Positions 33,552 through 45,955 of a stretch of DNA of 64,000 nt are shown here, in pieces. The position numbers were made by a program, and so were the translations under genes. The notes beneath the pieces are model-generated. The model was not told the origin of the DNA. It was given only the letters and a program-made list of their open reading frames with translations, and searched no databases. Within the stretch, counting starts at the first letter, position 1; the number at the start of each line of letters is the position of its first letter. The stretch covers positions 372,001 to 436,000 of the forward strand of contig JBAOKB010000170.1 of assembly GCA_037044905.1 (NCBI GenBank). Reading direction: 5' to 3'. This DNA is from Hortaea werneckii. Its lineage: Eukaryota > Ascomycota > Dothideomycetes > Mycosphaerellales > Teratosphaeriaceae.

Positions 33552-36500
33552 TCAATCGCTGAGCTCGATCGCTTCCTCAGCCGTGCCACCAACACCCTGA
33601 AGATCGGGATTCGCGCTCGGCACCCGATTCCAAATCGGAGTCGAAGGATCGATTTCCTCGTCTTCTTCGTCTTCATCCTCGTCCATATCAGACTCCTCGC
33701 ATTCGGCAGAATCACTATCGTTACCGAAGTGTTGGCGTCCGAACGAGCTAGGTCCGCCGATGGTTTCTTCATCGTCGAAAGGCTCCTCTTCGTCCTCTTC
33801 ATCGAAGTCTTCGAGATCCTCTTCCTCGCCCTCGTAGCCACCTTGCTCTTCATTGTACACGCCAGTCTGTCCGTATCCATTCGGCTCCTGTGTCTCGGTA
33901 TCGTAGCCCTGCCCGTCTTCGCTCTCCTCGTCATAATCTTCTTCGGTATCGCCCCCGGCGTCCCTCGCCAGTGCAGCATAAGGATTGCTGGAATACTGGT
34001 ACGAGTCTTGCACCTCTTCCTCATCTTCTTCAGACTCCTCGAAAGTGCCTTGCTGCTCATAAAGGCCATTCGCAGCACTTGCTAGGTTCTGAGCGAACTG
34101 ACTTGCATGTGGCGGCTGGCTGTCTTCCTCCTCTCCATCCGAAACGAGATTGACTTCTTCAGGAGTCGGCACGTGGAAATCCTTGTGCACGTGCTGGGCT
34201 ATCTTGCTGCCCAAAGCTGGATAATGTGCTATGGCCAAGGCCATGTGCCTGCGAGCGAGGGCGTCCAAACATGTCAGTAGCTTCGGTAAAGCCATGGGGC
34301 TGCGCCTTCTGCCCGACAAAGGAAGTCGAGAGCGAGTCGTCAATGTGATTTGGCTGGATAGTGAAGTCATGCTGGATTTCAGTCATGTGATCTGGTTGTT
34401 CTTCAATTCCTAAGAAGTTATCCTGGCCCTGCTCAGGCTGGGCAATGTGTACGGCAGGTGCGGGCGATGGAGACTTTGGCAGTGAGCCGAAGCCAAATGT
34501 CGAGGTTCCAGCGCCACTTTGGGCACCGAACGCTGACGTTGTTCCATTTGCAAGACCTCCAAAGGTAGACTGAGAGACGAAGCCGGAGCCAGCGGAAAAG
34601 CCAGAAAATGGGTTCTGCGCCTTGGTCGTCCCAGTCGAAGCTTGGAAGTGGTTTGGCTGACTGTCTTGGACTTCGCTGGGTTTCTGTCCCGCCATTGGCT
34701 GGAAAATGGACTGTGAAGGGGTCTCGATCGTCGACGGAGGCTGCCACCCAGTGAAACTGGATGCCGAAAAGCCATTGGTCTTTCCTTCCAATTGCGTTTT
34801 GCTGTTGGGAGCCAGCTGGCTATGAGTTCCAAATGCCACCGATTCCGACTGGGATTCCGGTATCTCTTGCGAGTGTGAAAAAAATGTCTGCTGTAGCTCG
34901 GGCTGGGTCCTGAATGCTGACTCCCGCGACTGCTTTTGACTCGGATTCGCAAAGTCAAACGTGGAGAATTGACTCTCTTGCTTCTTGCTAGGGCTGTCGA
35001 AATCAAACGTTTGCTTCGAGTCCTCCATTCTCGATGTAGGTCTGCTGATCTCTTTCGACCGGCTAGCGCGCATCTCTTTTGACCGTTCAATCGCTTTACC
35101 ATACTGCTCTCTCGGGACGAATCTACTCTCTCTGAGCCTGTACGCTGGTACATTAGACGCCGCTGGGGAGATTGTGGAGTTGCCATGCGAAGCAGCAAGC
35201 CTCGCCTCAGCCCTTGCGCGTACCAATGATGGCGAATCGTTAGAAGACGTGGAGGAGCGCATGCTTTCGCGAACTTTCATTTCGGTCTCCAGGTCCTTCT
35301 TGAAGTCATCTGCACCCCTAGCAAGAGCCTCGCGCGCTCTCCGGACGCGAGCGATGATGTCCTCATCGCGATGGTCGCTCGTTCCTGGTGCTGCGTTCAC
35401 CGCAGGCCCGGCTGCTGAAGCTTGCTGCGAAACGCCATTCGCGCTGCTGAAGCTTGGAGGCGCCGTTGTCGTTTTCATAAGCGCACTCATCTTGAGCGTT
35501 TGATCGTCACCCGACCTGGCGAGCTTTGGCTGTGGGGATGTCCTGACCGATGGAGATAAAGTCGACCGGGGAACCGAGTCACTTAGCTTCCTCTTCGTAC
35601 CTCGAAGGTGGTCATCCCATTCAGTCGGAACGCCAGCAGCACGAAGCCGAAAGTAATTCGATCGCCTTACTGGTGGCACAGCCTCGTCTCTGCCACTGGT
35701 AATCGGCATGCTAAATCCGAGGAAAGATGCGCGCTTCAGTATGTCTGCGTTCGGGTCGCTTGAAGGTGGCGTTGGCTTCACAACACGTCCTCGATCATCA
35801 ACGTGAGACGCACTTTTCATCCTCTTGTGTCCTTGAGCCTCCACCTCATGGTCGGTACTAAGCGGAGACGATGGCCGCTTGCTTCCAGCTCTTGCCTGCT
35901 GCTGCTCAAGGGTTGCTTCATCTGGACGAGCAAGCCGCCCAGAGGCCCTTGGTAGCCTGTGAGGCTCGGACACGTGGCTTTGTGTGCTGCCCATGTCGAA
36001 AATGCTTCCCGTTGTCGAGCCCTCTGTGCTCTGCCTTTTGCTCTCTTCCAGACCGCGCCGAGCTCGCTCTCTTCTCTTAGTTCCGCGCTTTGCAAATTTT
36101 CTCCCCCAAAAGATCTCCTTCCACCGGGCTCCAAATTTACGGCACAAGTAACTTGACTTCAGTCGCTTCAGAATGGTGGTTTCCCGCTCGAGCGCAACTT
36201 GCGCTTGGACTTCGCCTACGATCTGCTGAGCAGCGAATTCAGCGTACTGGTGCAAAAAGCCCTTGGGATCGTCGACAGTGATTTCCCTGGCAAGACGCGA
36301 AACTAGAGATGCAAGATCCGGTTGCGCAGGCTGTGGCGATTGGGACGGCAGCGCAGCTGGTCTTGGAGATGGATTTTTCGCTGAGGCTTCTCTCCGACTG
36401 CTTCCGACTGCGTCGAAATTCGGAAGTGGTGGGAAAAGCTCGCCAGCTTGCGGGCGACCCTTGTCCTGAACGCTCTGAACGTGAAGAGGGTCGCTGTGTG

Positions 36501-39104
36501 GGCCCGTTGCCTCTTCCACACTCTCCGATTGCACGAGCGGACTCGGCTTCTTGGGTTGATAGCTATTGGAAGATTTGCGACCGTAGATGCCCGAGCTCGG
36601 GGAGGGTGGCTGTGGTGGTAGTTGTGCGTGTGACTGTGTCGGACTTTGTGGCGCTGCAGACTGAGAGTGAGGTTGTGTATGTTGTTTCGGTGGTGAAGGC
36701 GGAGGGTGGGGCTTGGCCTCAGGCTGCTGAAACGCGCTAGGGGGTTGGGATGACGTAGAGCCCGCTTCCGAACCAAAGATGGAAGGAGCGGATTGGGGCA
36801 GACCGAACGACGTCTGCTCATTTGGAGAGTTTGGCGCCGTCTCTGCAAAGGGATTCCTCAGCTTCGAGGGCTCTTGATCCTGTCCGATCGGCTTGCCTGT
36901 ATCCTGTTGTCCAAAAAGACCGCTGAAAGGGTTCGCTCCCGCAGTCTCATTCTTCCGAGGCTGAGAGAATATGCTTGCAAAACCCTTCGGCGGAGTGCTA
37001 TTTTCTTTCTCCTTCGGCTCCGATGGCTTCCAGCTGAAAGTGCCAGGTGTGAAAGATGTCGTCGTGGCGGGCTTCTCTGTGGCGTTGGTAGTGGCAGGTT
37101 GGGCCGGGGAGTTCAGAAAACTGAATCCAGACTTGGGTGGTTCTTGCGTGACGGTCGAAGGTTTACCAAAACCGCTGAAAGCACCAGAAGGCTGTCCAAA
37201 GCCGTTCGATGCAGTAGAGGGTTGTCCAAACCCCCCAAATGAACTGTTGCTTGGCGCGCCAAACCCTGAAACGCCATTCGTTGCAGGTTTTGCCGCTTTC
37301 TCAGGCTGCTGAGGCTCTTCGGGAATGAACAAGCTCTCCCCATCGTCCGTATTGTAATCCGCCATCGGTTGTCCCTGTTCTTGCGACTGATCCAAATCCT
37401 CCTCCATCCCTCCTCCGCCTCTTCGTCTTCGTGAGTCCGCATACCTTTCTCTTCCGCTTTCTGAACCGAAAATCCACTGATAATACTGGGGCAAGTTCTA
37501 CCAAACCGCTTCAGCTCAACAAGTCGACTCTTCATTTGTTTCGGAAGAGTGGCATTAGGTTCACCAAGGACGTTTGTATCTGTCTTGACTGATAGTAAAT
37601 CAAGGTAACGTTCCCCGTCCTCTCTTTCTTCGAACACGAACCCGTACGCCTCGCAGAACCTTACAACTTGCTCCTCGTTATCCAGCGCAAGAACCTCCTC
37701 CAAGAAGTCAATTGTACAGGCATCTGAAAGTGCCTTGCTTGGTTTCATACGATACGAGCGCCAGATGCCTTGAAGAGCGGTCCGTCGGATGAGATTGAAA
37801 TATATTTCCGCAGTGCAGGCCATCAAATAGCTGACCCGCTTGCTGGCAACCAGCTCCCAGAACCTTGCCCAATCCTGCTGCGCCACCAAATGGCTTGCGC
37901 GGGGTTTTAGTGGGCCCTGCGAGTCCATGGTATTGCAAGCAGCCGCATAGAGCTCCAAAGCCACCCTCACGCGATGGTCCAGAGCGATGTGGCGTGACCA
38001 TGATTGCACGCGATCTTCCATGTCCGGAATTGGATCCTGGATTTGAAAAATGATGCAATACGCTCGGAATTCTGCTTCGTTTGGCATGTCCACACGGCCT
38101 CGGGAGTCGTCGTAGTACTGCATAAGTGACAGCAGAGTCCTATCCAGCTGTTCGCGTTCCTGCTGCGCATCGTAGAGCTCTGTTGGCTTCGGCTCAACTG
38201 AGCAAAGGTGCAAAGTCAAGATATGAAAGCGTACTATGCGCTCTAAACAATCAATCGCCAGACTCAGATCTTCAGCCTTACTGAGCTGCTGGATACTAAA
38301 GTCGTTGCGCACAGCACGAGTGCGGTCCCAAACAAAATGTTCCACACTTCCAAGAGAAGGCGCTTCGGCGATAAGCGTGTTGAAAAGGTAGTCGCAAGTT
38401 TGTTTCAGAACGGGCGGTGGTCGTAGATCGGATGGCAGCTGTTCCTCTAGACCAGCTGCAGCTCTGCGGAACTTCTTGACCATGCGACTCTCGTCCGGCG
38501 ACCCATCAGGCCCTCTCTCCTCGGGCTTCACATCGAACTGTATTGTCCTCTCCACCCTCTCAAACTCGGCGCACATGTCCCGACATGTTCCCACTGGCGT
38601 GATGGCCTCGGCAAGCGTACGGGCCTTATTCGGATCTGCGATGAAACCTTTGGCGATGGCATCTTTTCGTTCGCGGTCACGGGCTTTTTCGAGCTATAGG
38701 CGGAGGCGTGAGCGTTACTATTGCAGCTCCGTCAGTGAGCGCGTTCGGGAATGGTAGCTTACCTGGGCTTGACGTTGTGACAAAGTGGGAGCAGTGCCGT
38801 CGCTGGCAGGCGCGACACTTGGGGTGGAGGTGGGTGCCGTGTTGTTGGCGAAAGGATTGCTCTTGCTCTGTTGCTGCGGCGCCGCTTTGAATGTGTTGGC
38901 TTTGAAGCCTGCCGCAGGCCCTCCGCGTGCCGCCTTCCCAGCACCATCACCCCTTGAGGACTGTCCAAAGCCTCCTCTCCCTCCAGCATTTCCTCGCGCA
39001 CCCGGTCCGCCTCTGAAGCTCGACGCGCCTCTTCCTCGTGCAGCTCCATTACCGCGTCCTCTCCCGCGTGGGCCCCCACCGCGTCCGCCGGCAGTCGACT
39101 GCAT
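33552..39104 (-). CDS. SAC3: Nuclear mRNA export factor Sac3 (TREX-2), long, FG-rich, frameshifted
   Basis: Sac3 (GANP) scaffolds TREX-2 at the nuclear pore for mRNA export. Exon 1 (39104-38763) encodes an RGG/GR-rich N terminus. A 69-bp intron (38762-38694) joins to LEKARDRERKDAIAKGF and the SAC3/GANP domain (about 38600-37560): ITPVGTCRDMCAEFERVERT, LCSVEPKPTELYDAQQ, YLMACTAEIYFNLIRRTAL. A base appears lost at about 37408-37416 in a GGA-rich run, after which an uninterrupted 3.3 kb frame follows. It has FG-rich blocks near 37266-37130 and 34620-34480 around a basic helical region (KRLKSSYLCRKFGARWKEIF) resembling the Cdc31-binding part. The acidic end (about 34160-33552) is in a third frame, needing one extra or two missing bases between 34160 and 34280, so its attachment is probable, not certain. 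Confidence 0.88.
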
Positions 39105-40271
39105 CGTCGTCGCTGCGCCAAATGTTGATCGCGTTCCTCATCGGTATTGAGAGTCGGTCGTGTTCATCTCGGGAGCTAAAGATGAAATTGACCAGAAACG
39201 CGTGCTTTGTCTGCGATTCTCCAAGGTGAAGCGTCATGTTTCCGGATTCGGCAGACCTGCTTCTCGGTAGAGCCGGTATAAGTCCGTGCGTCGTGGCCGT
39301 CATCCGAGAAAACGGGCAATCCCGCTGCACTTCACCGCAGCCGTTTCCTACGAACGTTCACGACGATGAGGTGCGGTTCAGTCTTGTCAACGAAAAATGC
39401 ATCTATCTTTTTTTGGACCACATAAATGATGGCGTTTCATTATCCGAACACAATCTACGACGGGAAAGTAGGCATTCAAGTTCTATCTGCTCGAGTTGAC
39501 CACAACTCAGCGTACCACGCACGCATTCTTTCAATATGATCTAGCACAATGGCTTAGCTTTCTCAAATGCTTACAAGCAACTCACCTCTCTCATTAACGC
39601 CTTCTTACACTCCCACCTTGGACTGCCTCGCAATGCAAGCGCGCATGAGAACCGGAAAATATCTACGGACTGGCTTCGGCAACACCAGACTTGGAGGCGT
39701 TCAAAGGGGCGAGGAGCCCAATACTTACTTATTGCAAGTCGTGACAGTACATGTTTTAAATGCAAGAGTTGAGCCTAGATGAATCGTGATCTAGCAGCAG
39801 ACATGGTCTGTCATCTGGACGTGACTTTAAGAAACCTTGAAGAAACACCCCCCCCACTCCGTAGAGATCACGACGTCGATGAAATTCAGGGCCGCCTTTA
39901 AAACTCGTCGTGGATAGGTGCTAGAGACTCACAAATCCTCGCCGTCTAGGTACAGAGCAACAGATCCGCATTCAAGGCTTGACCTTCCATCGAGAGCAAA
40001 GCACGTAAGCACGGCCTCCGAACCACACTGCATTAGAGGATGCACACATGCCAAATGCGTCCTTCACAGCAGGCCAACGAAGCATGTGTGTGGGCGTTTG
40101 ATGATTGGCAAAAGGCATTGTCGCCAACAGAGCGTTCACAAGCAAATGAATGTGCCTGTTCCGTAATTTACAAACACTGGACTCGCACTGCTTATTTCAC
40201 GTACACTCGGGGCCATCGAAGTTCAAATAATCGACTGCGGTATCCTTGAAATCGACGGAAAGATAGCGATC
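39105..40271. promoter_or_regulatory. 1.17 kb divergent intergenic region SAC3/astacin-like 1
   Basis: Holds the promoters of SAC3 (-) and the first metalloprotease (+). A C8 run is at about 39849-39856. No coding sequence with family support was found. Confidence 0.45.
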
Positions 40272-41816
40272 ATGGCGGATCAGTGTAGGAAGACTCTTGT
40301 CCTGCTGCTTCTCTGCATCTTGGTTTCTTTATGCAATGCATGTCATTCGCACACTTACAAAAGCGGTCATCCAGAGACTGAAATGTCACTGTCCGATGAG
40401 AAACATATCAGCCGGAGCAACCGTTATGAATTAAGAGCTGATGAGGACGCCGAGCTGTCGCTGGAAAGACGCTGGTACGGAGTCGAGGATCTTGAAGCAT
40501 TGAGAGCCGAGCAATCGTTGAACAAAGTCGGTCACGCACCGTGGCCAAAGCAACTAGATTGTGGCAATCACCAATGGCTTCGCTACTGTTTCATTGATGA
40601 AGACGCTGCCGACAACTTACTTTCGATTCTGGCTCATGCAATACTCATATGGACGCCCGCGTTCCAGTACTCTGGGCTGTCAATCCAACCGGATACGGCA
40701 TGTTTCGACCCAGAGACTAAGGTGTACGATTACCGATGCATTTGTGGGACCCAGAAGAATGGACGTAAAACAGCAGGGGATGCTCTGCTGATTACAGACA
40801 ATCGAGAAGAAAATGACAAGCCCGAAACATGGTCCACGGTAACCGAGTCTACATTGGGGTACGACTACAGGAGTGACAAAAAAGAGCGGCCCCACATCTA
40901 CTTCGGTCACGTCAACGTCTTTGCCCAACCTTTGAGCGGCGAACACTTTGATATACTCGTCAGGTCCATGGCTCATGAGCTCGGTAAGTTGTGTCATATG
41001 AGACTAACACGCCTATTGCTAACATACCTCTTTAGGGCATGCAATCGGATTAGAGCATGAGCATCAACGTCCCGACAGAGACGAGTATGTTTCCGTCGTC
41101 TGGTTCACCCTACAAGGCTACGACGCAGCAAAGAAAAAGCTAGAATCTGCTCCTGTAGGAGAGATACCAGGCAAAGATGTGAACGCAAAGATGCGTACAG
41201 TGTAAGGACAAGATACGTGACTTATCCACCGGCATGACAGCTGACGATGCATAGCGTTAACGATATGAGATTGGCCAACAAATACTTTCCAGAGGCCATC
41301 CAATTCATGGCCGGTGACAAGCTACAAGACCATGCCGACTTTTTCTACGACGACGACTATGATTTTGGCAGTCTGATGCATTACGATTCGAACGCCTTTT
41401 TCGATCCTGCATCTACTAAACGGGACAACGTTCGGCCCTTGGTACGACAAATGGTGACAGGGAAGGTGCAGGCAGAGGTCTCTGGTATCTTCATGGGCGG
41501 GAGTGATGGCGATGCCAGCAAGGCCCGTCTCTCAGCTCTCGACATCAAGCGAGTAGCACGTCTTTATCCCGGCACAGACGAGCAGCAGAGGAAGGCCGCG
41601 AAGCTGGGCAAGGAGAACTGGGAACCCTTTGTCGTAGGGATACCGGGTCTCGTCGAGCCAATTGAGATGTGTTCAAACCCTATTGATACTGCTGGCGCCG
41701 ACTGGAAGAACTCTCCAGGCCCGAATGGCGTCGCAGGGAGAGGTGCTGTGATTCTGCAGTATGCGGCTGCTGAAAACCCCACTGAAAAGGGAGAGGGCAC
41801 CGAGAATGCTGGATGA
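40272..41816 (+). CDS. Secreted astacin-like (M12A-type) zinc metalloprotease 1
   Basis: Three exons (40272-40983, 41036-41201, 41255-41816; introns 52 and 53 bp) give 479 residues with intact frame. The N terminus is a signal peptide (KTLVLLLLCILVSLCNA). A propeptide follows to the dibasic site LERRWYGVEDLE (about residue 74), a likely Kex2 cleavage point. The zinc motif HELGHAIGLEHEHQRPDRDE fits astacin HExxHxxGxxHExxRxDR; intron 1 interrupts it at the Gly codon. The Met-turn is SLMHYDS, whose Tyr is the usual fifth ligand. Cys pairs in DCGNHQWLRYC and DYRCICG suggest an extracellular protein. It is a tandem paralogue of the next gene, with identical intron positions and a 166-bp middle exon in both. 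The substrate is unknown. Confidence 0.88.
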
Positions 41817-42391
41817 GGACGGACGCGGCATGGTCCCGCTGCATATCAAATGAGTGCTCACGTCTTTCGATTAAAGCAACGGGCCACGAGACGAGAAAGA
41901 TTACTTCTATAGTCGTGCTGAATGAACACATGCGACATTTGCGTGCCGGAGAACCATGTGAACTCTGGAGCACGTGGAAAATGCTGATTTGAGGCATTAC
42001 TTCAACCCTCTATTGCATATATGTACTCACAAGACAGTTGCATACGTTGAATTGATCGTTCTCTCCCTCATCTTCATCTACAGCCACACGTCAAAGCGAG
42101 TCTCCAGACAGCATCACTCACACTCCTGTCCAAAACCAACAGCAAAGACATTTGCTGCATGGGTATTACCCATTATTATAACCACAACAAGACCCAGGCC
42201 CCTATTCACCATTTTTCCTTCACAAGAACGACAATACAACGAAACACTTCTTGCTGCGTCCACTCTCGTCAGAAACATCACGACACATCAACTCTTACTT
42301 TGAAGGCAGCACCACGGACCTTCATTCTTCCAGAAAACTCATCAAAGTTTACGAATACGGAAAACTCATAGCGACAACACGACTTAGCAGC
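41817..42391. other. Intergenic region between tandem metalloproteases
   Basis: The 575 bp carry the terminator of the first protease gene and the promoter and leader of the second. The second gene's frame stays open back to 42251, but ATG 42392 is preferred because it starts a signal peptide. Confidence 0.5.
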
Positions 42392-43911
42392 ATGTTTTGG
42401 GGACTCATTACCCTCTTGGCCCTGTCGAGCATCGGCCTTGGATGTCGGCCACGATGCCGGTCAATTGACAAAAGCACTGGGCTCCCCAAGCGCGAAGACA
42501 CTTTCAACATCTCCCAAATCCTTCAGGACAATGCTTCTCCACACTTGAAGAGACATGACGACGGTATCACGATTGGCAAAAGGTGGTTTAGCGTAGATGA
42601 TCTCGAGTACCTTGAGCAGAAGGGCAAACTGGACAAGGTTGCAAATGCTCCATGGCCGGAAGTCTGCGGGCACAGCTGGCTTCGGTATTGCTTCAAGAAC
42701 GAGCACTCAGCGGATAGCCTGCTGGAAATACTTGCTAATGCGATCGCGCTTTGGGCTCCTGCGGAGTTCTATACAGATATGGTTGTACAACCTGATTACG
42801 CATGCGACGGCAACTATCGATGTGTATGCGGTGCGCAACCGAATGGTCAGTCGACGGCGAACGACGCCCTGGTGATCAGTGATGGGAGGCCGGATCCCGA
42901 CGATGAAGGAACCTGGCTGGACGGTACAGAGACTACGTCTGGCTACAATTACCTTAGTGATACACCGGGACGCCATTCCATGCAATTTTCAAACATGAAT
43001 AACTTGCAGCAGCCACTCTCGGAGGCAGACAGACATAAGGTCATCAGTACGATGGCACATGAGCTGGGTAAGTCTGCTTGCCATGTGTTATAGGATAGGC
43101 TTTATCTAATTCACATTGTCAGGGCATGCGATGGGGCTAGAGCATGAGCATCAGCGCCCAGACCGCGACGACTACTTGATCGTTGACTAAACAGCTATTG
43201 ACACTTACGAAGAGGCGAAGAATGAGTGGGAAAATGCCAATCTCAAAGAGCTCGAGGGGCTGACGAAGCCGCAAATGCTGCAGAGAATGTAAGGTCACAA
43301 TCTTTTATCGAGAAGTCTTTATGCTCCAAAGTCTAACAACATACAGAGTCAAAAGCTACCGCCTTACCTGTCTCTTCTTTCAGAACGCGCTAGAGTTCAT
43401 GAATGCCGACGATGTGCCATTCTACAACGACTACCTCGCACCAGAAGAAGTGGGCTGGTTCGATTTTTCCAGCATCATGATGTATTCGTCGACGACTTTC
43501 GCCAACCGCAACAAGGCCAAGAGAGGCAAATTTCCGCTGCTACGTCAAAGTCTGAGAGGGGGCCAGCTCAACAGAGAAAGGTCTTTCGTCTGGCAGGGAG
43601 GAGAGCGTGACCAGAAACGCGCTCGGGTTTCATCAACGGATATCTCTCGCTTGGCAGACTTGTATCCCGGAGACGCCACGAAGCAGCAACGGATGGAGGA
43701 CTGGCATCAGGAAACGAATCTAAAGTCGTTGGTCGTTGGGATTGATCATTTGGTTCCGAACAGAGTGATTGAACCGAATGAAGTAGACCTGGGTTTCCCA
43801 CACTGGAGGGAACACCCAGGTCCAGATGGCTTTCCAGGCATAGGCAAGCCGTGGCACCGTCAAGACGTAGCGGCAGGAGGAAGTGAGGCGGGACCGGCTG
43901 GGAAGAAGTAG
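42392..43911 (+). pseudogene. Astacin-like metalloprotease 2 with in-frame stop after the zinc site
   Basis: The gene has the same structure as its neighbour: exons 42392-43067, 43123-43288 and 43347-43911, introns 55 and 58 bp, middle exon again 166 bp. It opens with a signal peptide (MFWGLITLLALSSIGLGC), has a dibasic site GKRWFSVDDLEYLEQ, zinc motif HELGHAMGLEHEHQRPDRDD and Met-turn SIMMYSS (His of the usual SxMHY replaced by Met, Tyr kept). TAA at 43188-43190 ends translation after about 247 residues, just past the zinc motif. The frame then continues unshifted and aligns with the first protease to 43911, so this is a substitution-type stop, not a lost base. It could be a recent pseudogene, a base-call error or, less likely, readthrough. 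Confidence 0.8.
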
Positions 43912-44442
43912 GCGAGACAGGCATAAGATCTGTGTGGAAAAGTACTTAGGTCTGAACATCTGGGACACCTGATCTGCCTCACTTTATCTGGTTGTGGACA
44001 AAGTAGTCTAAGAAGACATCTGTACACATAATCTAGGCCTGCAACAATCTGGTCATTGTTGGTCGAAACAATGCTTATTGCTATCAAAGACTTAGGATTC
44101 TTCTTGCTGTACTTACACTTGTAAGATCTAAGTCACATTGATGTGCCAAGATTGAATTACCTCAATTGGGAAGTTTACTCGTCAGCCCTCGATGATGCGG
44201 CAGCCTGAAGATGAAATCGTCAGATGGATAAACAATGATTGTTGAGCATATCTCCTCATCGTACAGTGATAGAAGAGGTTGGTCGGCAGTTGTGGGCCCA
44301 CGTTCGGCAATCAGAGCTCGCCATGTGCCGACCATCCCTCGACACTTGCCCGCATCCCGATGTGTAAGGCTTCCACGACTGATAACAGCACCCGAGCAAA
44401 TCGAGACACGAAGACTAAATTGGAGGAGCTAGGGAGTGAAGA
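43912..44442. other. Intergenic region upstream of TAM methyltransferase
   Basis: About 530 bp with no supported gene; contains the 3' flank of protease 2 and the promoter of the methyltransferase. Confidence 0.5.
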
Positions 44443-45807
44443 ATGGCAGAAGACGAGCGCACAAACAGATCCGAGTTACCTGCATCACAGACCATCGCAG
44501 CACATCATTCAGACCCTGGTGGAGGAAGACAACACAGACTGGAAAGCTCTACACATACAGATGCGGACGGTTTGAACGAAGAGCCAACGCGAACGGATAT
44601 TTTCCGTGGCCTGGTCGTAGATGTAAGTCTGTTAAAAATCAACCGTATAAATTGTCGCAATTCTGCAACACAAGACTAATTACCCAATGCAAGAGTGACC
44701 CGGATCGCGACTCAGCTTATGGAGACAGCGATAGCTCCTCGTGCGTCTAAAATACGAGCACTAAATCAGTGCCTTGAGATAGCAAAGCTGATTGATCCAA
44801 GCTTCACCACGTCCCTTAACTCATCGGTGACCGACTATAAGTATGAGCACGGCCGCCGTTACCACGCATACCAGGAAGGAAAGTACGTTCTTCCTAACGA
44901 CGATGCCGAGATCCAGCGTTTAGGTGAGTTGCGCTTGATGACCGCAAAAGATCTGAACAAGCTCGAAGAGTGCTGACATTGGTTGCTACTACCAACAGAG
45001 CTGCAACACCGCATCTGGCAGATTTCACTTTCAGGCCGGCTCAATTTGGCACCCATATCGGAGGATATTAGCTCGTGTCTGGACATTGGGTGCGGGACAG
45101 GTGCCTGGGCCATCGAATTTGCCGATCGCCACCCAAGGTGCCAAGTCATCGGAACAGACCTGAGCCCCATCCAGCCGGACATCGTACCCCGTAATGTTGA
45201 ATTCATCGTAGACGACATAACCAGTGAGTGGTTATATCCGCGGAAATTCGACTTTATCCATAGTCGAGCCATTACAGTCGGAATCAAGGACTGGAGCGCT
45301 CTTGTGGACCAAGTCTGGAAGAACCTAAACCCCGGGGGATGGATCGAGTTCCAGGAATACCATTTCCCCTTCACAAGCGACGATGACACTTTGAAACTTT
45401 GTCCAGCTTTAGATCTCTGGAACAATAATCTTGCAAGCGCAAGTGCAAAAGCTGGAATGCGTCTCGATGCGATTCTCAGTGTGCCAGCAATCTTGCAGGA
45501 GAAAGGATTCGCCAGTATTGATCAAGCGGCGACAAAGTGGCCTCTGGGGCCTTGGGCGAAGGGAAAGAAGGAGAAGAAAGTCGGAGAGCTGCTTGAGCGG
45601 GTAGGTCTGATCACGCAATACCAAATTCTGTCTGTGGAGCGGGGATGCTGACCAGTGGTTCAGGACCTCCTCGGCGCTATCGAAGGCACGAGTATGCGAC
45701 TGTATACCAAAATCCTGGGTTGGAGTGAGGAAGCCGTGCGCAAGCATGTGGAGGAAGTGCATGATGATATTCGGGCCAGGAAAGCGCATGCGTACATCCC
45801 GATGTAA
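44443..45807 (+). CDS. LaeA-like/TAM S-adenosylmethionine-dependent methyltransferase
   Basis: Five exons (44443-44622, 44694-44740, 44802-44923, 44999-45600, 45664-45807) give 364 residues with all phases closed; introns are 71, 61, 75 and 63 bp. Intron 2 uses donor GTGCGT. Family landmarks are YEHGRRYHAYQEGKYVLPND before the catalytic domain, then ELQHRIWQISLSGRLNLAPI. SAM motif I is LDIGCGTGAWAIEFA (from about 45079), followed by VIGTDLSPIQP and the post-I block VEFIVDDITSEWLYP. The end EEAVRKHVEEVHDDIRARKA is the usual C terminus of this expanded fungal family. Members range from the secondary-metabolism regulator LaeA to enzymes of unknown substrate. Nothing near it looks like a biosynthetic cluster, so LaeA itself is not claimed. 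Confidence 0.88.
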
Positions 45808-45955
45808 GCCTATGTCAATGGACGTCCGCAGAGCTGAATGCATTGCTAACAGAGTGGCAGAGATTTCTTATGGGCGCAGAAACCGCCCGATGCTGTGGAT
45901 TAAACTCTCTTGCGTATTAAGTTGCATCACTTTTCCACAGTACAACTGGGGGCGC

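Noticed and set aside
43360..43383. Extra intron in the third exon of the second astacin (tctttcag acceptor)
   Set aside because: VKSYRLTCLFFQNALEFM aligns residue for residue with the first copy, so the bases are coding.
44443..45807. Secondary-metabolite cluster around the LaeA-like gene
   Set aside because: Neighbours are proteases, TrpRS and a SET enzyme; no synthase or tailoring set.
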